From contig CATKXN010000001.1 in the NCBI GenBank assembly GCA_949840605.1, positions 1 to 64,000 of the forward strand: a DNA stretch of 64,000 bases, written 5' to 3'. Below the pieces are notes generated by a model that worked only from the letters and a program-made list of their open reading frames with translations, was not told the origin of the DNA and searched no databases. The stretch comes from an uncultured Alistipes sp. Its GTDB lineage: Bacteria > Bacteroidota > Bacteroidia > Bacteroidales > Rikenellaceae. Within the stretch, counting starts at the first letter, position 1. The number at the start of each line of letters is the position of its first letter. This document shows positions 27,330 to 36,339 of this stretch, one piece after another. The position numbers and the translations under genes were made by a program.

Positions 27330-29273
27330 ATGAAAACGCTGAAAACAATCATACTCCTCGCCGCAGCGGCGTGCCTCAGCTCTTGCTTCAACGATTTCCT
27401 GGAAGCGAAGACCGAATCTTCGTTTACGGACGAGACGATCTTCTCCGATCCCACGCTCGCCACGGGCGCCGTGATGGGCATCTACGAGTCGATCAACTAC
27501 AACTCGTTCAACGGACGCCTGTGGGCCTACCACGGTTACAACAACGACACCGAACGCCACCTGAGCTCGACCTCGGGCGTCTCAGCGGCCCAGAGCGACG
27601 GCCACGCTGCCTATGCCGTCTACAAATACAGCGAGACGGACAACTATTTCGGCGACGCCTTCTCTTATGCCATGATCGCCGTCGAACGTGCCAACAACTG
27701 CATCGAAGGGCTGCGCACCTACGGCGACACGGAACACAACGCCGACCTGGCTTACCTGCTGGGCGAGGCGCTTTTCCTGCGCGCCTGGATCTACTACGAA
27801 CTGGTGGGCATCTGGGGCAACATTCCGGCCCGGTTCGACGCGCTTTCCAACGAAAGCCTCTACGCCGAGCGTGCGGACCGCGACGTGATCTGGAAACGGC
27901 TGCTCGCCGATCTGGAAGAATCCGCACGGCTGATGCCGTGGCCCGGACAGGGTGTCACGGGCACCGTGCTGCGTCCCAATCGCGCCGCCGCCAAGGCGCT
28001 GCGGGCCCGTATCGCCCTCACGGCAGGCGGTTACGGCTACCACCTTTACGGAGAGCTGAACACCCCGCAACTGAGCGCCGATCCCGAACTCACGGTCGAA
28101 AAGACCTACACCATCGCCCGCGACGAATGCCGCGAGATCATGCAGCACGAAGGCGACGGATTCGTTCTCGAAAACGACTTCGCCAAGATTTTCAAGGACA
28201 ACTGCGCTGTGCGGGTTTCAGCAGGGGGCGAGCCCCTCTGGGAGTTGCCCTTCAAGTACAATTCGCGCGGCAACTGGATGGTTGCGGCGGGCGTTTACCA
28301 CCGCGGCCCGGGCGGCAGCGGAACCATTTCGGCTGACAGCGACCCCTATACCAGCGTCTACATGGGCGGCACGATGGGCGTCGTTCCCACGCTCTACTAC
28401 GATTTCGACGTGAAGGACAGACGGCGCGACATCTCGGTCGCGGCCTTCCGCTGGGCCGACGGTGTGCAGGAACTGACGCGCCCGAACATGATGACCTGCG
28501 GCAAGCTGCGCGCCGAGTGGAAAGATCCCTCGCTGGCCAAACTCTCGGCCAATGCCAACGACGGCATCACGCCGATCGTCCTCCGTTACGCCGATGTGCT
28601 GCTGATGTTCGCCGAGGCCGACAACCGCCTCAACGGAGGTCCGACCGAGGAGGCGAAACAGGCCCTCCGACGCATCCGCGAACGCGCGTTCGGCACCCCG
28701 CAGGCCGAATTCGTCGCAGGCGTCTCGGGCTCCGAAGCCGACTTTCTGAAAGCCGTCCGGGAGGAGCGCCGTTTCGAATTCGTCGGCGAGATGATCCGCA
28801 AGCAGGATCTCATCCGTTGGAATCTGCTGAAAACCAACATGGATAAGGTGAAGCAGGACATGTATGATCTCAGGACGCTGTCGGGCAGCTACTCCGACGT
28901 CCCGGCCTACGTCTTCTGGAAATACAAAAGCTCAGCCGCCGGCGAACGCGAAATCGTCTGGTACGGGCTCAACCGCGGCGAGACGGCCCCCGGAACCCAC
29001 GGACAGCAAGTGACCGACCAGGCCGCGCTCGACGCTTGGATGAAGGCCGGAGGGTGGCGAAATTGGAATCCCTCGGGCAACGCCGCGGCCGCACCCGCCA
29101 CACCGTCGCTGTGGATCACCCCCTCGGCCTCGTCGGGTTACCTTTCCGACGCCTACATCGAAGCGCAGTACCACACCGATCCCGACCGCAGGCTCGACAT
29201 GCCGTTGCCCTCGTCGGTCATCATGAACAGCCAGGGGCACCTGAACAACGCCTCATTGGGTTACAACAACTAA
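27330..29273 (+). CDS. SusD-family lipoprotein (pectin PUL)
   Basis: A 647-residue lipoprotein (LSSC lipobox, Cys at about 16-17) paired with the upstream SusC. Typical SusD segments are FNDFLEAKTESSFTDETIFS, AMIAVERANNCIEGLRTYG, LLGEALFLRAWIYYELVGIW and, late, VLRYADVLLMFAEADNRLNG plus EERRFEFVGEMIRKQDLIRW. It is slightly longer than average, with a C-terminal extension containing serine/alanine-rich stretches. Its role is surface binding of pectic oligosaccharide and closing of the SusC channel. Confidence 0.96.
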   Translation: MKTLKTIILLAAAACLSSCFNDFLEAKTESSFTDETIFSDPTLATGAVMGIYESINYNSFNGRLWAYHGYNNDTERHLSSTSGVSAAQSDGHAAYAVYKYSETDNYFGDAFSYAMIAVERANNCIEGLRTYGDTEHNADLAYLLGEALFLRAWIYYELVGIWGNIPARFDALSNESLYAERADRDVIWKRLLADLEESARLMPWPGQGVTGTVLRPNRAAAKALRARIALTAGGYGYHLYGELNTPQLSADPELTVEKTYTIARDECREIMQHEGDGFVLENDFAKIFKDNCAVRVSAGGEPLWELPFKYNSRGNWMVAAGVYHRGPGGSGTISADSDPYTSVYMGGTMGVVPTLYYDFDVKDRRRDISVAAFRWADGVQELTRPNMMTCGKLRAEWKDPSLAKLSANANDGITPIVLRYADVLLMFAEADNRLNGGPTEEAKQALRRIRERAFGTPQAEFVAGVSGSEADFLKAVREERRFEFVGEMIRKQDLIRWNLLKTNMDKVKQDMYDLRTLSGSYSDVPAYVFWKYKSSAAGEREIVWYGLNRGETAPGTHGQQVTDQAALDAWMKAGGWRNWNPSGNAAAAPATPSLWITPSASSGYLSDAYIEAQYHTDPDRRLDMPLPSSVIMNSQGHLNNASLGYNN

Positions 29274-29289
29274 AACCGTGCTACCAACC

Positions 29290-31290
29290 ATGAATAACGC
29301 CATCCATATACTGAAACTTTTCGCCGCCTGCGCGCTGACAGCAGGGTCCTGCGCCTGCCAGGATGCCGGTGTCGAGGTTTACGACGTCTCGCTGAGCAGC
29401 CTGCTGCGGCCTTCCGCAGTGACGGCCGTCGCCGCCGATTCCGAACACATCGACGTATCGTGGCGCGGTACGGCCGACTCGTACCGGCTCGAATACGCCC
29501 TGAATGAAGATTTCGAGGGCGACGTTTCCGTCGCCGAACCCATCGAGGGCAACAAATACACCGTCGGAGAACTTACGGAATCCACGAGCTACTATTTCCG
29601 CGTAATGAGTCTTTCGTGCAGAACGGGAGTCTCGTCATCGGAATACTCCGCCGTGGCAGTCGCCCGGACGCCCGCCGAACCGAAGATTCCCAACGTCCAA
29701 GCCACTTCGGAGATGGTCTACACCACTTCGCCGTGGTCCGTGACCTGTACCGTGACGATGACCTGGGGCGATGCGGAAACGGTCCCCGAAGCCGTCACCG
29801 AAATACGCGCCACACCGGCCGAAGGCGGCGAGGCGCTTCTCTTCTCCGTCTCGGAAGAGGAGGCCGCGGCACAGCGGACCGCATTCAGCGAGGGCGTGCT
29901 CACCGACACGGAATACACGCTGGAACTCTTCGCCGGGAAAAAGATGCGCGGCTCGTGCACGCACCGCACCGTTCCCGGCCCCACGCCGGCCCTCTATGCT
30001 TCGGCGGAGCCCGACTTCACGACCGATCCCGTGAGCGTTCTTGCGGAGATTCGCTGGGAACTCTATTACATCGCGCCCGAGGAGGTTTCCGAAATCGTCC
30101 TCACACGCAAGGGTTCCGACACGCCCGAACGGCGGATTCCCATTACGGCGGCCGAAATCTCCGCAGGTTCCATGACGGTGACCGGCCTCGCTCCCGGCGC
30201 CGAATACACCGCCGCGCTGAACGCCAAAGACGGGAAGCAGATCGCCGCGACGACATTCCCGACCCCGGAAGCTCCCGGGCGGGACGTGTTCATCGCGCGT
30301 CCGGGCGACGACCTGGCGGCGATCATCGGCGCACCCGACCGTCAGTACGAAACCGTCTACCTCGTGGCGGGCGAATACACGCTAACGACGGCCGCAGCCA
30401 TCCCCGTCGCCCGCAATCTGGAGCTCTACTCCGACGATCCGGCCCGCACGACGATCGTCATGACCAAAACCTTCCAGCCCGAAGGAACGTTGGAGCGAAT
30501 CGTATTGCGCAACCTGCGCATCGAATGTCCGACCTACCTGATGCAGGCGAGAAGCGATTACGACATCGCGCTGCTCCGCATCGACAACTGCATCGTCGAT
30601 CTCAATTCCGGATCCACGGCCGCCTCGACGATCTTCAACACGACGAAAGGCACGGCAACCGCACAGATGCTGCATCAATACGAAGTGGTCAACTCCATCG
30701 TCTTCTCCAACGCGGGACAGACGCAGAACATCGTCTACGGTTCAGCATCGGGCAGTATCGGCGAGTTCGAAAAGATCGTCATGCGCAATTCTACCTTCTC
30801 CAACTGCGCCCGCGGTCTGATCTATGTGACCAATACGGCCGACTGCGCCTACGAGGTCGTTATCGACAACTGTACGCTCTACAATGTCGGAGCAGCCGGA
30901 AGCAACGCACTGATCGACATCCGCATGGCAGGTACGGCGAACGCATCCAGACGCAAGATCGCACTGCGCAACTCGGTGATGTGGTTCGGCAGCACGAAGG
31001 GATACCAGGTACTCCGTTTCGCCGGCTCCAAAGAGGGACAATACGTTCCCAAAGAACAGATCGACTGTTCGAATTTCTGGTATTTCGCCTCGCAGCCCCC
31101 GACCTTCGGATCGGGCGTCTACAACATCGCCGACCGGATGACCGCCTACGACGGTGCCCCCGCCGGCCTGTGGCAGAACCCCATGGCCGACCCCTCGTCC
31201 GCCGGAGCCTCTTTCCGCATCAAGGACCCCGCGGTACGCGCCGCACAGGAAAACAACGAAACCACTCTCGGCGACCTCCGCTGGGAATAA
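29290..31290 (+). CDS. Surface lipoprotein: fibronectin III plus DUF4957/DUF5123-like beta-helix
   Basis: A 666-residue lipoprotein (signal ending SCAC). The first 330 residues are fibronectin-III-like beta sandwiches (IDVSWRGTADSYRLEYALNE, STSYYFRVMSLS; a second starting near YTTSPWSVTCTVTMTW). The C-terminal half is a right-handed beta-helix with repeating turns (LRNLRIECPTYL, ALLRIDNCIVDL, IVMRNSTFSNCARGLIYV, VVIDNCTLYN, IALRNSVMWFG) and ends LGDLRWE, a terminal signature shared with DUF4957/DUF5123 proteins. It likely binds or processes pectin at the surface. The ATG at 29290 is preferred to an upstream GTG because it begins the signal peptide. Confidence 0.85.
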   Translation: MNNAIHILKLFAACALTAGSCACQDAGVEVYDVSLSSLLRPSAVTAVAADSEHIDVSWRGTADSYRLEYALNEDFEGDVSVAEPIEGNKYTVGELTESTSYYFRVMSLSCRTGVSSSEYSAVAVARTPAEPKIPNVQATSEMVYTTSPWSVTCTVTMTWGDAETVPEAVTEIRATPAEGGEALLFSVSEEEAAAQRTAFSEGVLTDTEYTLELFAGKKMRGSCTHRTVPGPTPALYASAEPDFTTDPVSVLAEIRWELYYIAPEEVSEIVLTRKGSDTPERRIPITAAEISAGSMTVTGLAPGAEYTAALNAKDGKQIAATTFPTPEAPGRDVFIARPGDDLAAIIGAPDRQYETVYLVAGEYTLTTAAAIPVARNLELYSDDPARTTIVMTKTFQPEGTLERIVLRNLRIECPTYLMQARSDYDIALLRIDNCIVDLNSGSTAASTIFNTTKGTATAQMLHQYEVVNSIVFSNAGQTQNIVYGSASGSIGEFEKIVMRNSTFSNCARGLIYVTNTADCAYEVVIDNCTLYNVGAAGSNALIDIRMAGTANASRRKIALRNSVMWFGSTKGYQVLRFAGSKEGQYVPKEQIDCSNFWYFASQPPTFGSGVYNIADRMTAYDGAPAGLWQNPMADPSSAGASFRIKDPAVRAAQENNETTLGDLRWE

Positions 31291-31291
31291 T

Positions 31292-33076
31292 ATGCACGAA
31301 ACGATGAAACGCATTTTCACTACAGCCGTCGTCTGTCTGCTCGCTGCATGCTGCGACAGCGAAGAATTGCAGAACGATACCCTCCTGCACGCCACACGCA
31401 ACGAGCAGGCCGTCTTCGAAGCGGTCGAAGGAACCACGGTGCGGCTCGAAGATTACCTGTGCGTCACGGGAGGTACCCCGCCGTACAGCTACGCCTCTTC
31501 GCTGCAAGGAGGATTCCACCCCACGCTCGAACGCACCGTTCCTTCCGCAGAGCGCACGCCCGCCGAATACGGCATCTGGGTCCGCGACAGCGAAGGCCGG
31601 CAGACGAAAAAACCGGTAGTGATCTCGCTCCGCATCCACCCTGCCGCGGAGGATCGCATTCCGGCCTTCCCCGGCGCCGAGGGCGGCGGCCGATACGCCT
31701 CGGGCGGACGCGGCGGAAAGGTCTACTACGTAACCAACCTGCTCGATGCCTATCCGACACCACCCGAAGGGTCGCTGCGCTGGGCACTCACGCAGCCCGG
31801 ACCCAAGATCGTGATGTTCAAGGTTTCGGGAACCATTCCGCTCGTTGCGAAACTCAACCTCCGAAACGACGGGGCATTCGCCGGACAGGGCCTCAACGTC
31901 ACCATCGCTGGCGAAACCGCTCCGGGCGACGGCATCTGCCTGAAAAACTGGCCGTTGTCGATCTTCTACGCAGAGAATGTCATCGTCCGGTTCCTGCGTT
32001 TCCGGCTCGGAGACGAGGTCGACACCGGAGTAGGACAAGATGCCTGCGAGGTACAAGCCAGCACAGGCGTCATTCTCGACCATTGCTCGATGAGTTGGAG
32101 CGTCGATGAGTGCGGTTCGTTCTACCGCAACCGCGACTTCACGCTCCAATGGTGCATCCTCACCGAAAGTTTGCGCCTGTCGGTCCACGAGAAAGGAACT
32201 CCGCACGGATACGGCGGTATCTGGGGCGGCCGCGACGCGTCGTTCCACCACAACCTCATCTCGCGCCACGACAGCCGCAACCCGCGTTTCGACTCCACGA
32301 TAAGTTACACCGAAACCACCCCCATCGCATCATGGAGAGGCAACGTCGATTTCCGCAACAACGTCGTGTACGGCTGGGGAGGCGAGGTCGCTTACGGAGG
32401 CGACGGCGGACACTTCAACATGCTGAACAATTACTACAAGGAGGGTCCCCACTCGCCTGCGCGCAACCGCTTCCTGACGGCCTATGCCGTAGCAGGCACC
32501 GCAACGACGGCCTTTCCCGAAGTGCATATCGACGGCAACCGCTATGTAACCTGCACAGGCACGGGACTGACCCGTATCGAGGAGAATAACCATAGCGGAA
32601 TCGTCTGGTCCGGAGCAGGCGGCGAGGGGATACCCGCTCCTCCGGGCCGCGTTCCGGAATTCCCCATCAGCGGCACGAAGCGCCACACGACCACGCAGAG
32701 CGCCGACGAAGCGTTCCGCTCGGTGCTCGAAGAGTCCGGGGCGTGGCCGCGCGACAAGGTGGATCTGAGGGCCGCGACCGACGCCCGCGACGGGACCGCG
32801 ACGGGATATGTCGCCGGAGCCCATCCGAGCAAAACGGGATTGATCGACTCTCCGTCGCAGATCGGAGGATACCCCGTCTACGAAACGGCCGAAGCCCCCG
32901 CGGACAGCGACGGCGACGGGATGCCTGACGCCTGGGAACGCGCCCGCGGACTCGATCCCGCCGACCCGGCCGACGGATCGCAGTACGGCCTTTCCGAGAC
33001 ATATACCAACGTGGAAGTCTATCTGCACGAATGCGCCGCGGCTCTGCTCCGAGAGAAACGCATCAACGAAAAATAA
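31292..33076 (+). CDS. Lipoprotein pectate lyase, PL1 family
   Basis: A 594-residue lipoprotein (LLAAC; a second in-frame ATG at 31304 is an equally good start). An N-terminal immunoglobulin-like region (LEDYLCVTGGTPPYSYASSL) precedes a PL1 beta-helix: IPAFPGAEGGGRYASGGRGG, VTIAGETAPGDGICLKNW, VILDHCSMSWSVDECGS, GIWGGRDASFHHNLISRHDS, RNPRF. A Ca-binding loop, DSDGDGMPDAWERARGLDPA, is near the C-terminus. Unlike the PL1 at 19528, which is simply secreted, this one is lipid-anchored and carries the extra N-terminal domain. It is probably the surface endo-lyase of the system. Confidence 0.9.
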   Translation: MHETMKRIFTTAVVCLLAACCDSEELQNDTLLHATRNEQAVFEAVEGTTVRLEDYLCVTGGTPPYSYASSLQGGFHPTLERTVPSAERTPAEYGIWVRDSEGRQTKKPVVISLRIHPAAEDRIPAFPGAEGGGRYASGGRGGKVYYVTNLLDAYPTPPEGSLRWALTQPGPKIVMFKVSGTIPLVAKLNLRNDGAFAGQGLNVTIAGETAPGDGICLKNWPLSIFYAENVIVRFLRFRLGDEVDTGVGQDACEVQASTGVILDHCSMSWSVDECGSFYRNRDFTLQWCILTESLRLSVHEKGTPHGYGGIWGGRDASFHHNLISRHDSRNPRFDSTISYTETTPIASWRGNVDFRNNVVYGWGGEVAYGGDGGHFNMLNNYYKEGPHSPARNRFLTAYAVAGTATTAFPEVHIDGNRYVTCTGTGLTRIEENNHSGIVWSGAGGEGIPAPPGRVPEFPISGTKRHTTTQSADEAFRSVLEESGAWPRDKVDLRAATDARDGTATGYVAGAHPSKTGLIDSPSQIGGYPVYETAEAPADSDGDGMPDAWERARGLDPADPADGSQYGLSETYTNVEVYLHECAAALLREKRINEK

Positions 33077-33105
33077 ACGATAAATTCATAAAACAATTCA
33101 ACGAC

Positions 33106-33870
33106 ATGGTAACCCGACTGACCAAAGGAAGACTCAAAGTAACGATCTCCGAAACCCGCGCCGAACTGGGCGAGGTGGCCGCCCGCGAAGTGGCCGCCTA
33201 CATCCGTTCGCTGCTGGAAACCAAATCCGAAGTGAATATCATCTTCGCTTCGGCCCCCTCGCAGAACGAATTTCTCCAAAACCTGCTGTCTTACGACATC
33301 GACTGGCCGCGCGTCAATGCGTTCCACATGGACGAGTACATCGGCATCGACCCCTGCGCGCCACAGGCGTTCGGACAGTTCCTTCGCGACCGCATTTTTT
33401 CGAAAAAGAATTTCAAGTCGGTGAACTACATCGACTCGAAGGCCGCCGACCCGGCCGCCGAATGCGAACGCTACGCCTCGCTGCTCAGGCAGATGCCCGC
33501 CGACATCGTGTTTCTGGGCATCGGCGAGAACGGCCATCTGGCCTTCAACGATCCCCACGTGGCGTTCTTCGACGACCCGCTCACGGTCAAAACCGTCGAT
33601 CTGGCCCCGACGTGCATCCGCCAGCAGATCAACGACGGCTGCTTCAAGACTATCGAAGAGGTCCCGACGCACGCCTATACCATCACCATTCCCGAACTGC
33701 TGTTCGTGAAGAAACTCTACGCCATCGTGCCTACCATCGCCAAAGCTAACGCCATCAAGGGTACGTGCGACGGCCCGATCGTCACGGCTTGTCCGGCATC
33801 GATTCTGCGCACGCACCGCGACTGCACGCTCTATGTGGACCGCGACAGCGCTTCGCTTATCAGCAAGTAA
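33106..33870 (+). CDS. NagB-family glucosamine-6-phosphate deaminase-like protein
   Basis: A 254-residue cytoplasmic protein of the NagB/6-phosphogluconolactonase fold. Key motifs: IIFASAPSQNEFL, AFHMDEYIGID (catalytic Asp region), FLGIGENGHLAFNDP (catalytic Glu/His region) and GPIVTACPASILRTHRDCTLYVD. NagB converts glucosamine-6-phosphate to fructose-6-phosphate and ammonia. In a pectin locus a true amino sugar substrate is unexpected, so an altered substrate is possible. The GENGHLAFND block is intact, so catalysis should be retained. The ATG at 33106 is chosen because homology starts there and the frame upstream overlaps the lyase gene. Confidence 0.85.
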   Translation: MVTRLTKGRLKVTISETRAELGEVAAREVAAYIRSLLETKSEVNIIFASAPSQNEFLQNLLSYDIDWPRVNAFHMDEYIGIDPCAPQAFGQFLRDRIFSKKNFKSVNYIDSKAADPAAECERYASLLRQMPADIVFLGIGENGHLAFNDPHVAFFDDPLTVKTVDLAPTCIRQQINDGCFKTIEEVPTHAYTITIPELLFVKKLYAIVPTIAKANAIKGTCDGPIVTACPASILRTHRDCTLYVDRDSASLISK

Positions 33871-33887
33871 CCCGAAAAGGCGCGAAA

Positions 33888-34859
33888 ATGAAGAATTTAT
33901 TCGTAACTTGCATCTGTGCGCTGCTGGCGCTCCCGGCCGGAGCAGCCACCCGCCGCATCGCCGGAGGCGACGACCTGGGACGGGCTGTCCGCACACTCAA
34001 AGACAACGACACGCTCGTGGTCGCGGCAGGCAGCTACGTCGTCGAAGGCACGCTGCTCGTGAAACGAAACACGGTCATCGTGGGTGAAGTGGGGGCGCGT
34101 CCCCGCATCGCCGTGAGATCGTTCCGGATCGGCACGGGAGCCAGGCACCTCGTATTGCGCGGACTCGACCTGACGCTTGGCGCCAAATACCTCGTCGACA
34201 CGCCCTCGGAAGGGAGCGTTGAAATCGAGTTGGTCGCTATCGAAGAGTGTACGGTGGACCTGGGCGGTGACACGGGAGCCGGGCTGGTCGGCAGCCGCAC
34301 TTCCGGCACGGTGCGCAACCGTATCGGGGAGATTCGCGTCGAGGACTGCGTGGTTTTCAACGGCGGTTTTCCGCAGCATTTCGTCTACTCGGCGGCCAGC
34401 ACGTCGCAGACCGCGGTGGGAAAAATCCGCCTCGGCGACAGCACCTTCGTCGACATGGCCCGGGGCGCCGTGGCGGCCAACGCCGCTATGCAGATCCGGA
34501 TCGAGATCGAACGCTGCACGTTCTATGACATCAACCGTTCGGACAACAACGCCGGCACGATCCGGCTTGGCAACGCCACGGCCGACATACAGGTAACGAA
34601 ATCTCTCTTCACATTTGCGGGTCCCGCCAGCCGTTTCATCATTGCGGGTCCCGGCAGCATGGTTGCGGTGGAGAACTCCTGGGCGACAGGCGAGCTGGCA
34701 TCGATACCCGGCGCACGGGGACTGAAAATGCTCCCGGCAAAGGCTTTCGAGGCATACGAAGCACCCGCCCGCAATCCGCTCGCGAAGGGCGTCTCGCTGC
34801 GTCTGCGCGAAAACAGGGCGCCCGGTCGGGAGATCGGGGACCCGAGATGGAACAAATAA
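33888..34859 (+). CDS. Exported beta-helix protein, DUF4957/DUF5123-like
   Basis: A 323-residue secreted protein (signal MKNLFVTCICALLALPAGAA, no lipobox) consisting of a right-handed beta-helix with repeats LVLRGLDLTLG, ELVAIEECTVDL, EIRVEDCVVFNG, KIRLGDSTFVDMARG and RIEIERCTFYDI, and the terminal signature IGDPRWNK. It is a shorter relative of the C-terminal half of the lipoprotein at 29290, without the fibronectin domains or lipid anchor. It may be a periplasmic counterpart handling imported oligosaccharides, possibly a lyase, but no catalytic residues can be named. Confidence 0.82.
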   Translation: MKNLFVTCICALLALPAGAATRRIAGGDDLGRAVRTLKDNDTLVVAAGSYVVEGTLLVKRNTVIVGEVGARPRIAVRSFRIGTGARHLVLRGLDLTLGAKYLVDTPSEGSVEIELVAIEECTVDLGGDTGAGLVGSRTSGTVRNRIGEIRVEDCVVFNGGFPQHFVYSAASTSQTAVGKIRLGDSTFVDMARGAVAANAAMQIRIEIERCTFYDINRSDNNAGTIRLGNATADIQVTKSLFTFAGPASRFIIAGPGSMVAVENSWATGELASIPGARGLKMLPAKAFEAYEAPARNPLAKGVSLRLRENRAPGREIGDPRWNK

Positions 34860-34871
34860 AACAACAAGAAT

Positions 34872-36338
34872 ATGAAAGTCAATGGATTAAGATGGGCCAT
34901 ACTGAGCCTGATCATGCTCGTGTCCATCATCAACTACCTCGACCGCGGCACGCTCAACTACATGTGGGTCGCCAACACCAAAAGCGAATATCCGGCCGAC
35001 AGGGCGGTTTTCGATGCCGTAAACGGCACGTACACTCTGACCGCCGAGGACGGTTCGACGATCGTCGTTCCCGCCGACCGTGTTGCAGAACAGGCGGACG
35101 GCAGCTATGTCCACACCGCCGTAGGCGGCATCGCCGCCGAGTTGGGCATCCTCGACCCCTCCCTACCGGAGGCCGAATTCAAGGCGCAGTCCAAGAAAAT
35201 GCTCGCCGACATCACGATCTTCTTCATGATCGCCTACGGACTGAGCCAGCTTTTCTCAGGAAAGCTCTACGACCGCATCGGGACACGCCGGGGATTCGCC
35301 TTCTCGGCACTGCTGTGGGGCGCGGCTGACGCTTTCACGGCCTTCGCCGCGGGATTCAAGTCGCTCACCGCGTTCCGTTTCATGCTTGGACTGGGCGAAG
35401 CGGGCCCGTGGCCCGGCACGACCAAGTCCAACGCCGAATGGTTCCCGACCAAGGAACGTGCGCTGGCCCAGGGGTTGTTCAACGCTTCGACATCGGTAGG
35501 CTCGATCCTCGCTCCGATCGTTGTTTCGTTCCTCTACCTCGCATTCGGCTGGAAAGCCACTTTCGCCGTCGTGGGTTCGCTGGCCGTGCTGTGGATCATC
35601 CCGTGGCTCTGGGTGAACAAGAAAGGTCCCAAGGAGCATCCCTGGATCACCGACAAGGAGCGCGACTACATCCTCTCCGGCCAGCCCGAGGGACACAAGA
35701 CCGAGCCTTGCCGCTGCAAGAGCTGGGGCGAACTGCTGCGCGAACGGAAAAACTACGCGCTGATCGTGGGACGTTTCTTCATCGACCCGGTCTGGTGGAT
35801 CTTCGTAACCTTCATTCCCATCTACCTGATCGAGGTCTTTAACCTCGACATCCGCGAAGTGGCCATGTCGGCCTGGGTTCCTTACGTGGGTGCAGCTATC
35901 GGAGCCTTCGCCGGAGGGTGGTTTTCCGGACTGCTGCAAAAACGCGGACGCTCGCTCAACTTCGCCCGCAAATGTTCGATGATCGTCGGCGTATGCATCG
36001 CCCTGCCGGGCGTCGTGGGAGCCACGATGGCCTCCTCGGCAACCTTCGCCGTGGTGATGATGGCCCTGATCCTGGGCGGCTACCAGTTCGTACAGTCCAA
36101 CCTGATGACCCTGGCCGCCGATTTCCACTACGGCCGCACGGTCGGTTCGCTGGCCGGCTTGGGCGGTGCGGCAGCGGTGTTGGGAACCATCCTCGCAATG
36201 ATCGTCGTGCCGATGATAACCCGTGCAGGCTGGGCGCCGTTCTTCCTCTTCGGCGGCCTGCTCTTCCCCATATCGATCCTCGCCGTGTTCCTGTTCGGCG
36301 GACGCATTCAGAATATCGACGAAGAAAAACAGCAATAG
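34872..36338 (+). CDS. MFS transporter, hexuronate/anion:cation symporter type, with loop insertion
   Basis: A 488-residue MFS protein. TM1 carries IINYLDRGTLNYMW, the signature of the ExuT-like anion:cation symporter family; later blocks are FSGKLYDRIGTRRGFAFSAL, GLGEAGPWPGTTKSNAEWFP and SVGSILAPIVVSFLYLAFGW. This family imports hexuronates, fitting uptake of unsaturated or linear uronates released by the lyases. Unusually, about 70 residues (roughly 38-110) lie between TM1 and TM2, where the family normally has a short loop. They contain NGTYTLTAEDGSTIVVPADR and DGSYVHTAVGG and are probably a small periplasmic beta domain. Confidence 0.9.
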   Translation: MKVNGLRWAILSLIMLVSIINYLDRGTLNYMWVANTKSEYPADRAVFDAVNGTYTLTAEDGSTIVVPADRVAEQADGSYVHTAVGGIAAELGILDPSLPEAEFKAQSKKMLADITIFFMIAYGLSQLFSGKLYDRIGTRRGFAFSALLWGAADAFTAFAAGFKSLTAFRFMLGLGEAGPWPGTTKSNAEWFPTKERALAQGLFNASTSVGSILAPIVVSFLYLAFGWKATFAVVGSLAVLWIIPWLWVNKKGPKEHPWITDKERDYILSGQPEGHKTEPCRCKSWGELLRERKNYALIVGRFFIDPVWWIFVTFIPIYLIEVFNLDIREVAMSAWVPYVGAAIGAFAGGWFSGLLQKRGRSLNFARKCSMIVGVCIALPGVVGATMASSATFAVVMMALILGGYQFVQSNLMTLAADFHYGRTVGSLAGLGGAAAVLGTILAMIVVPMITRAGWAPFFLFGGLLFPISILAVFLFGGRIQNIDEEKQQ

Positions 36339-36339
36339 C

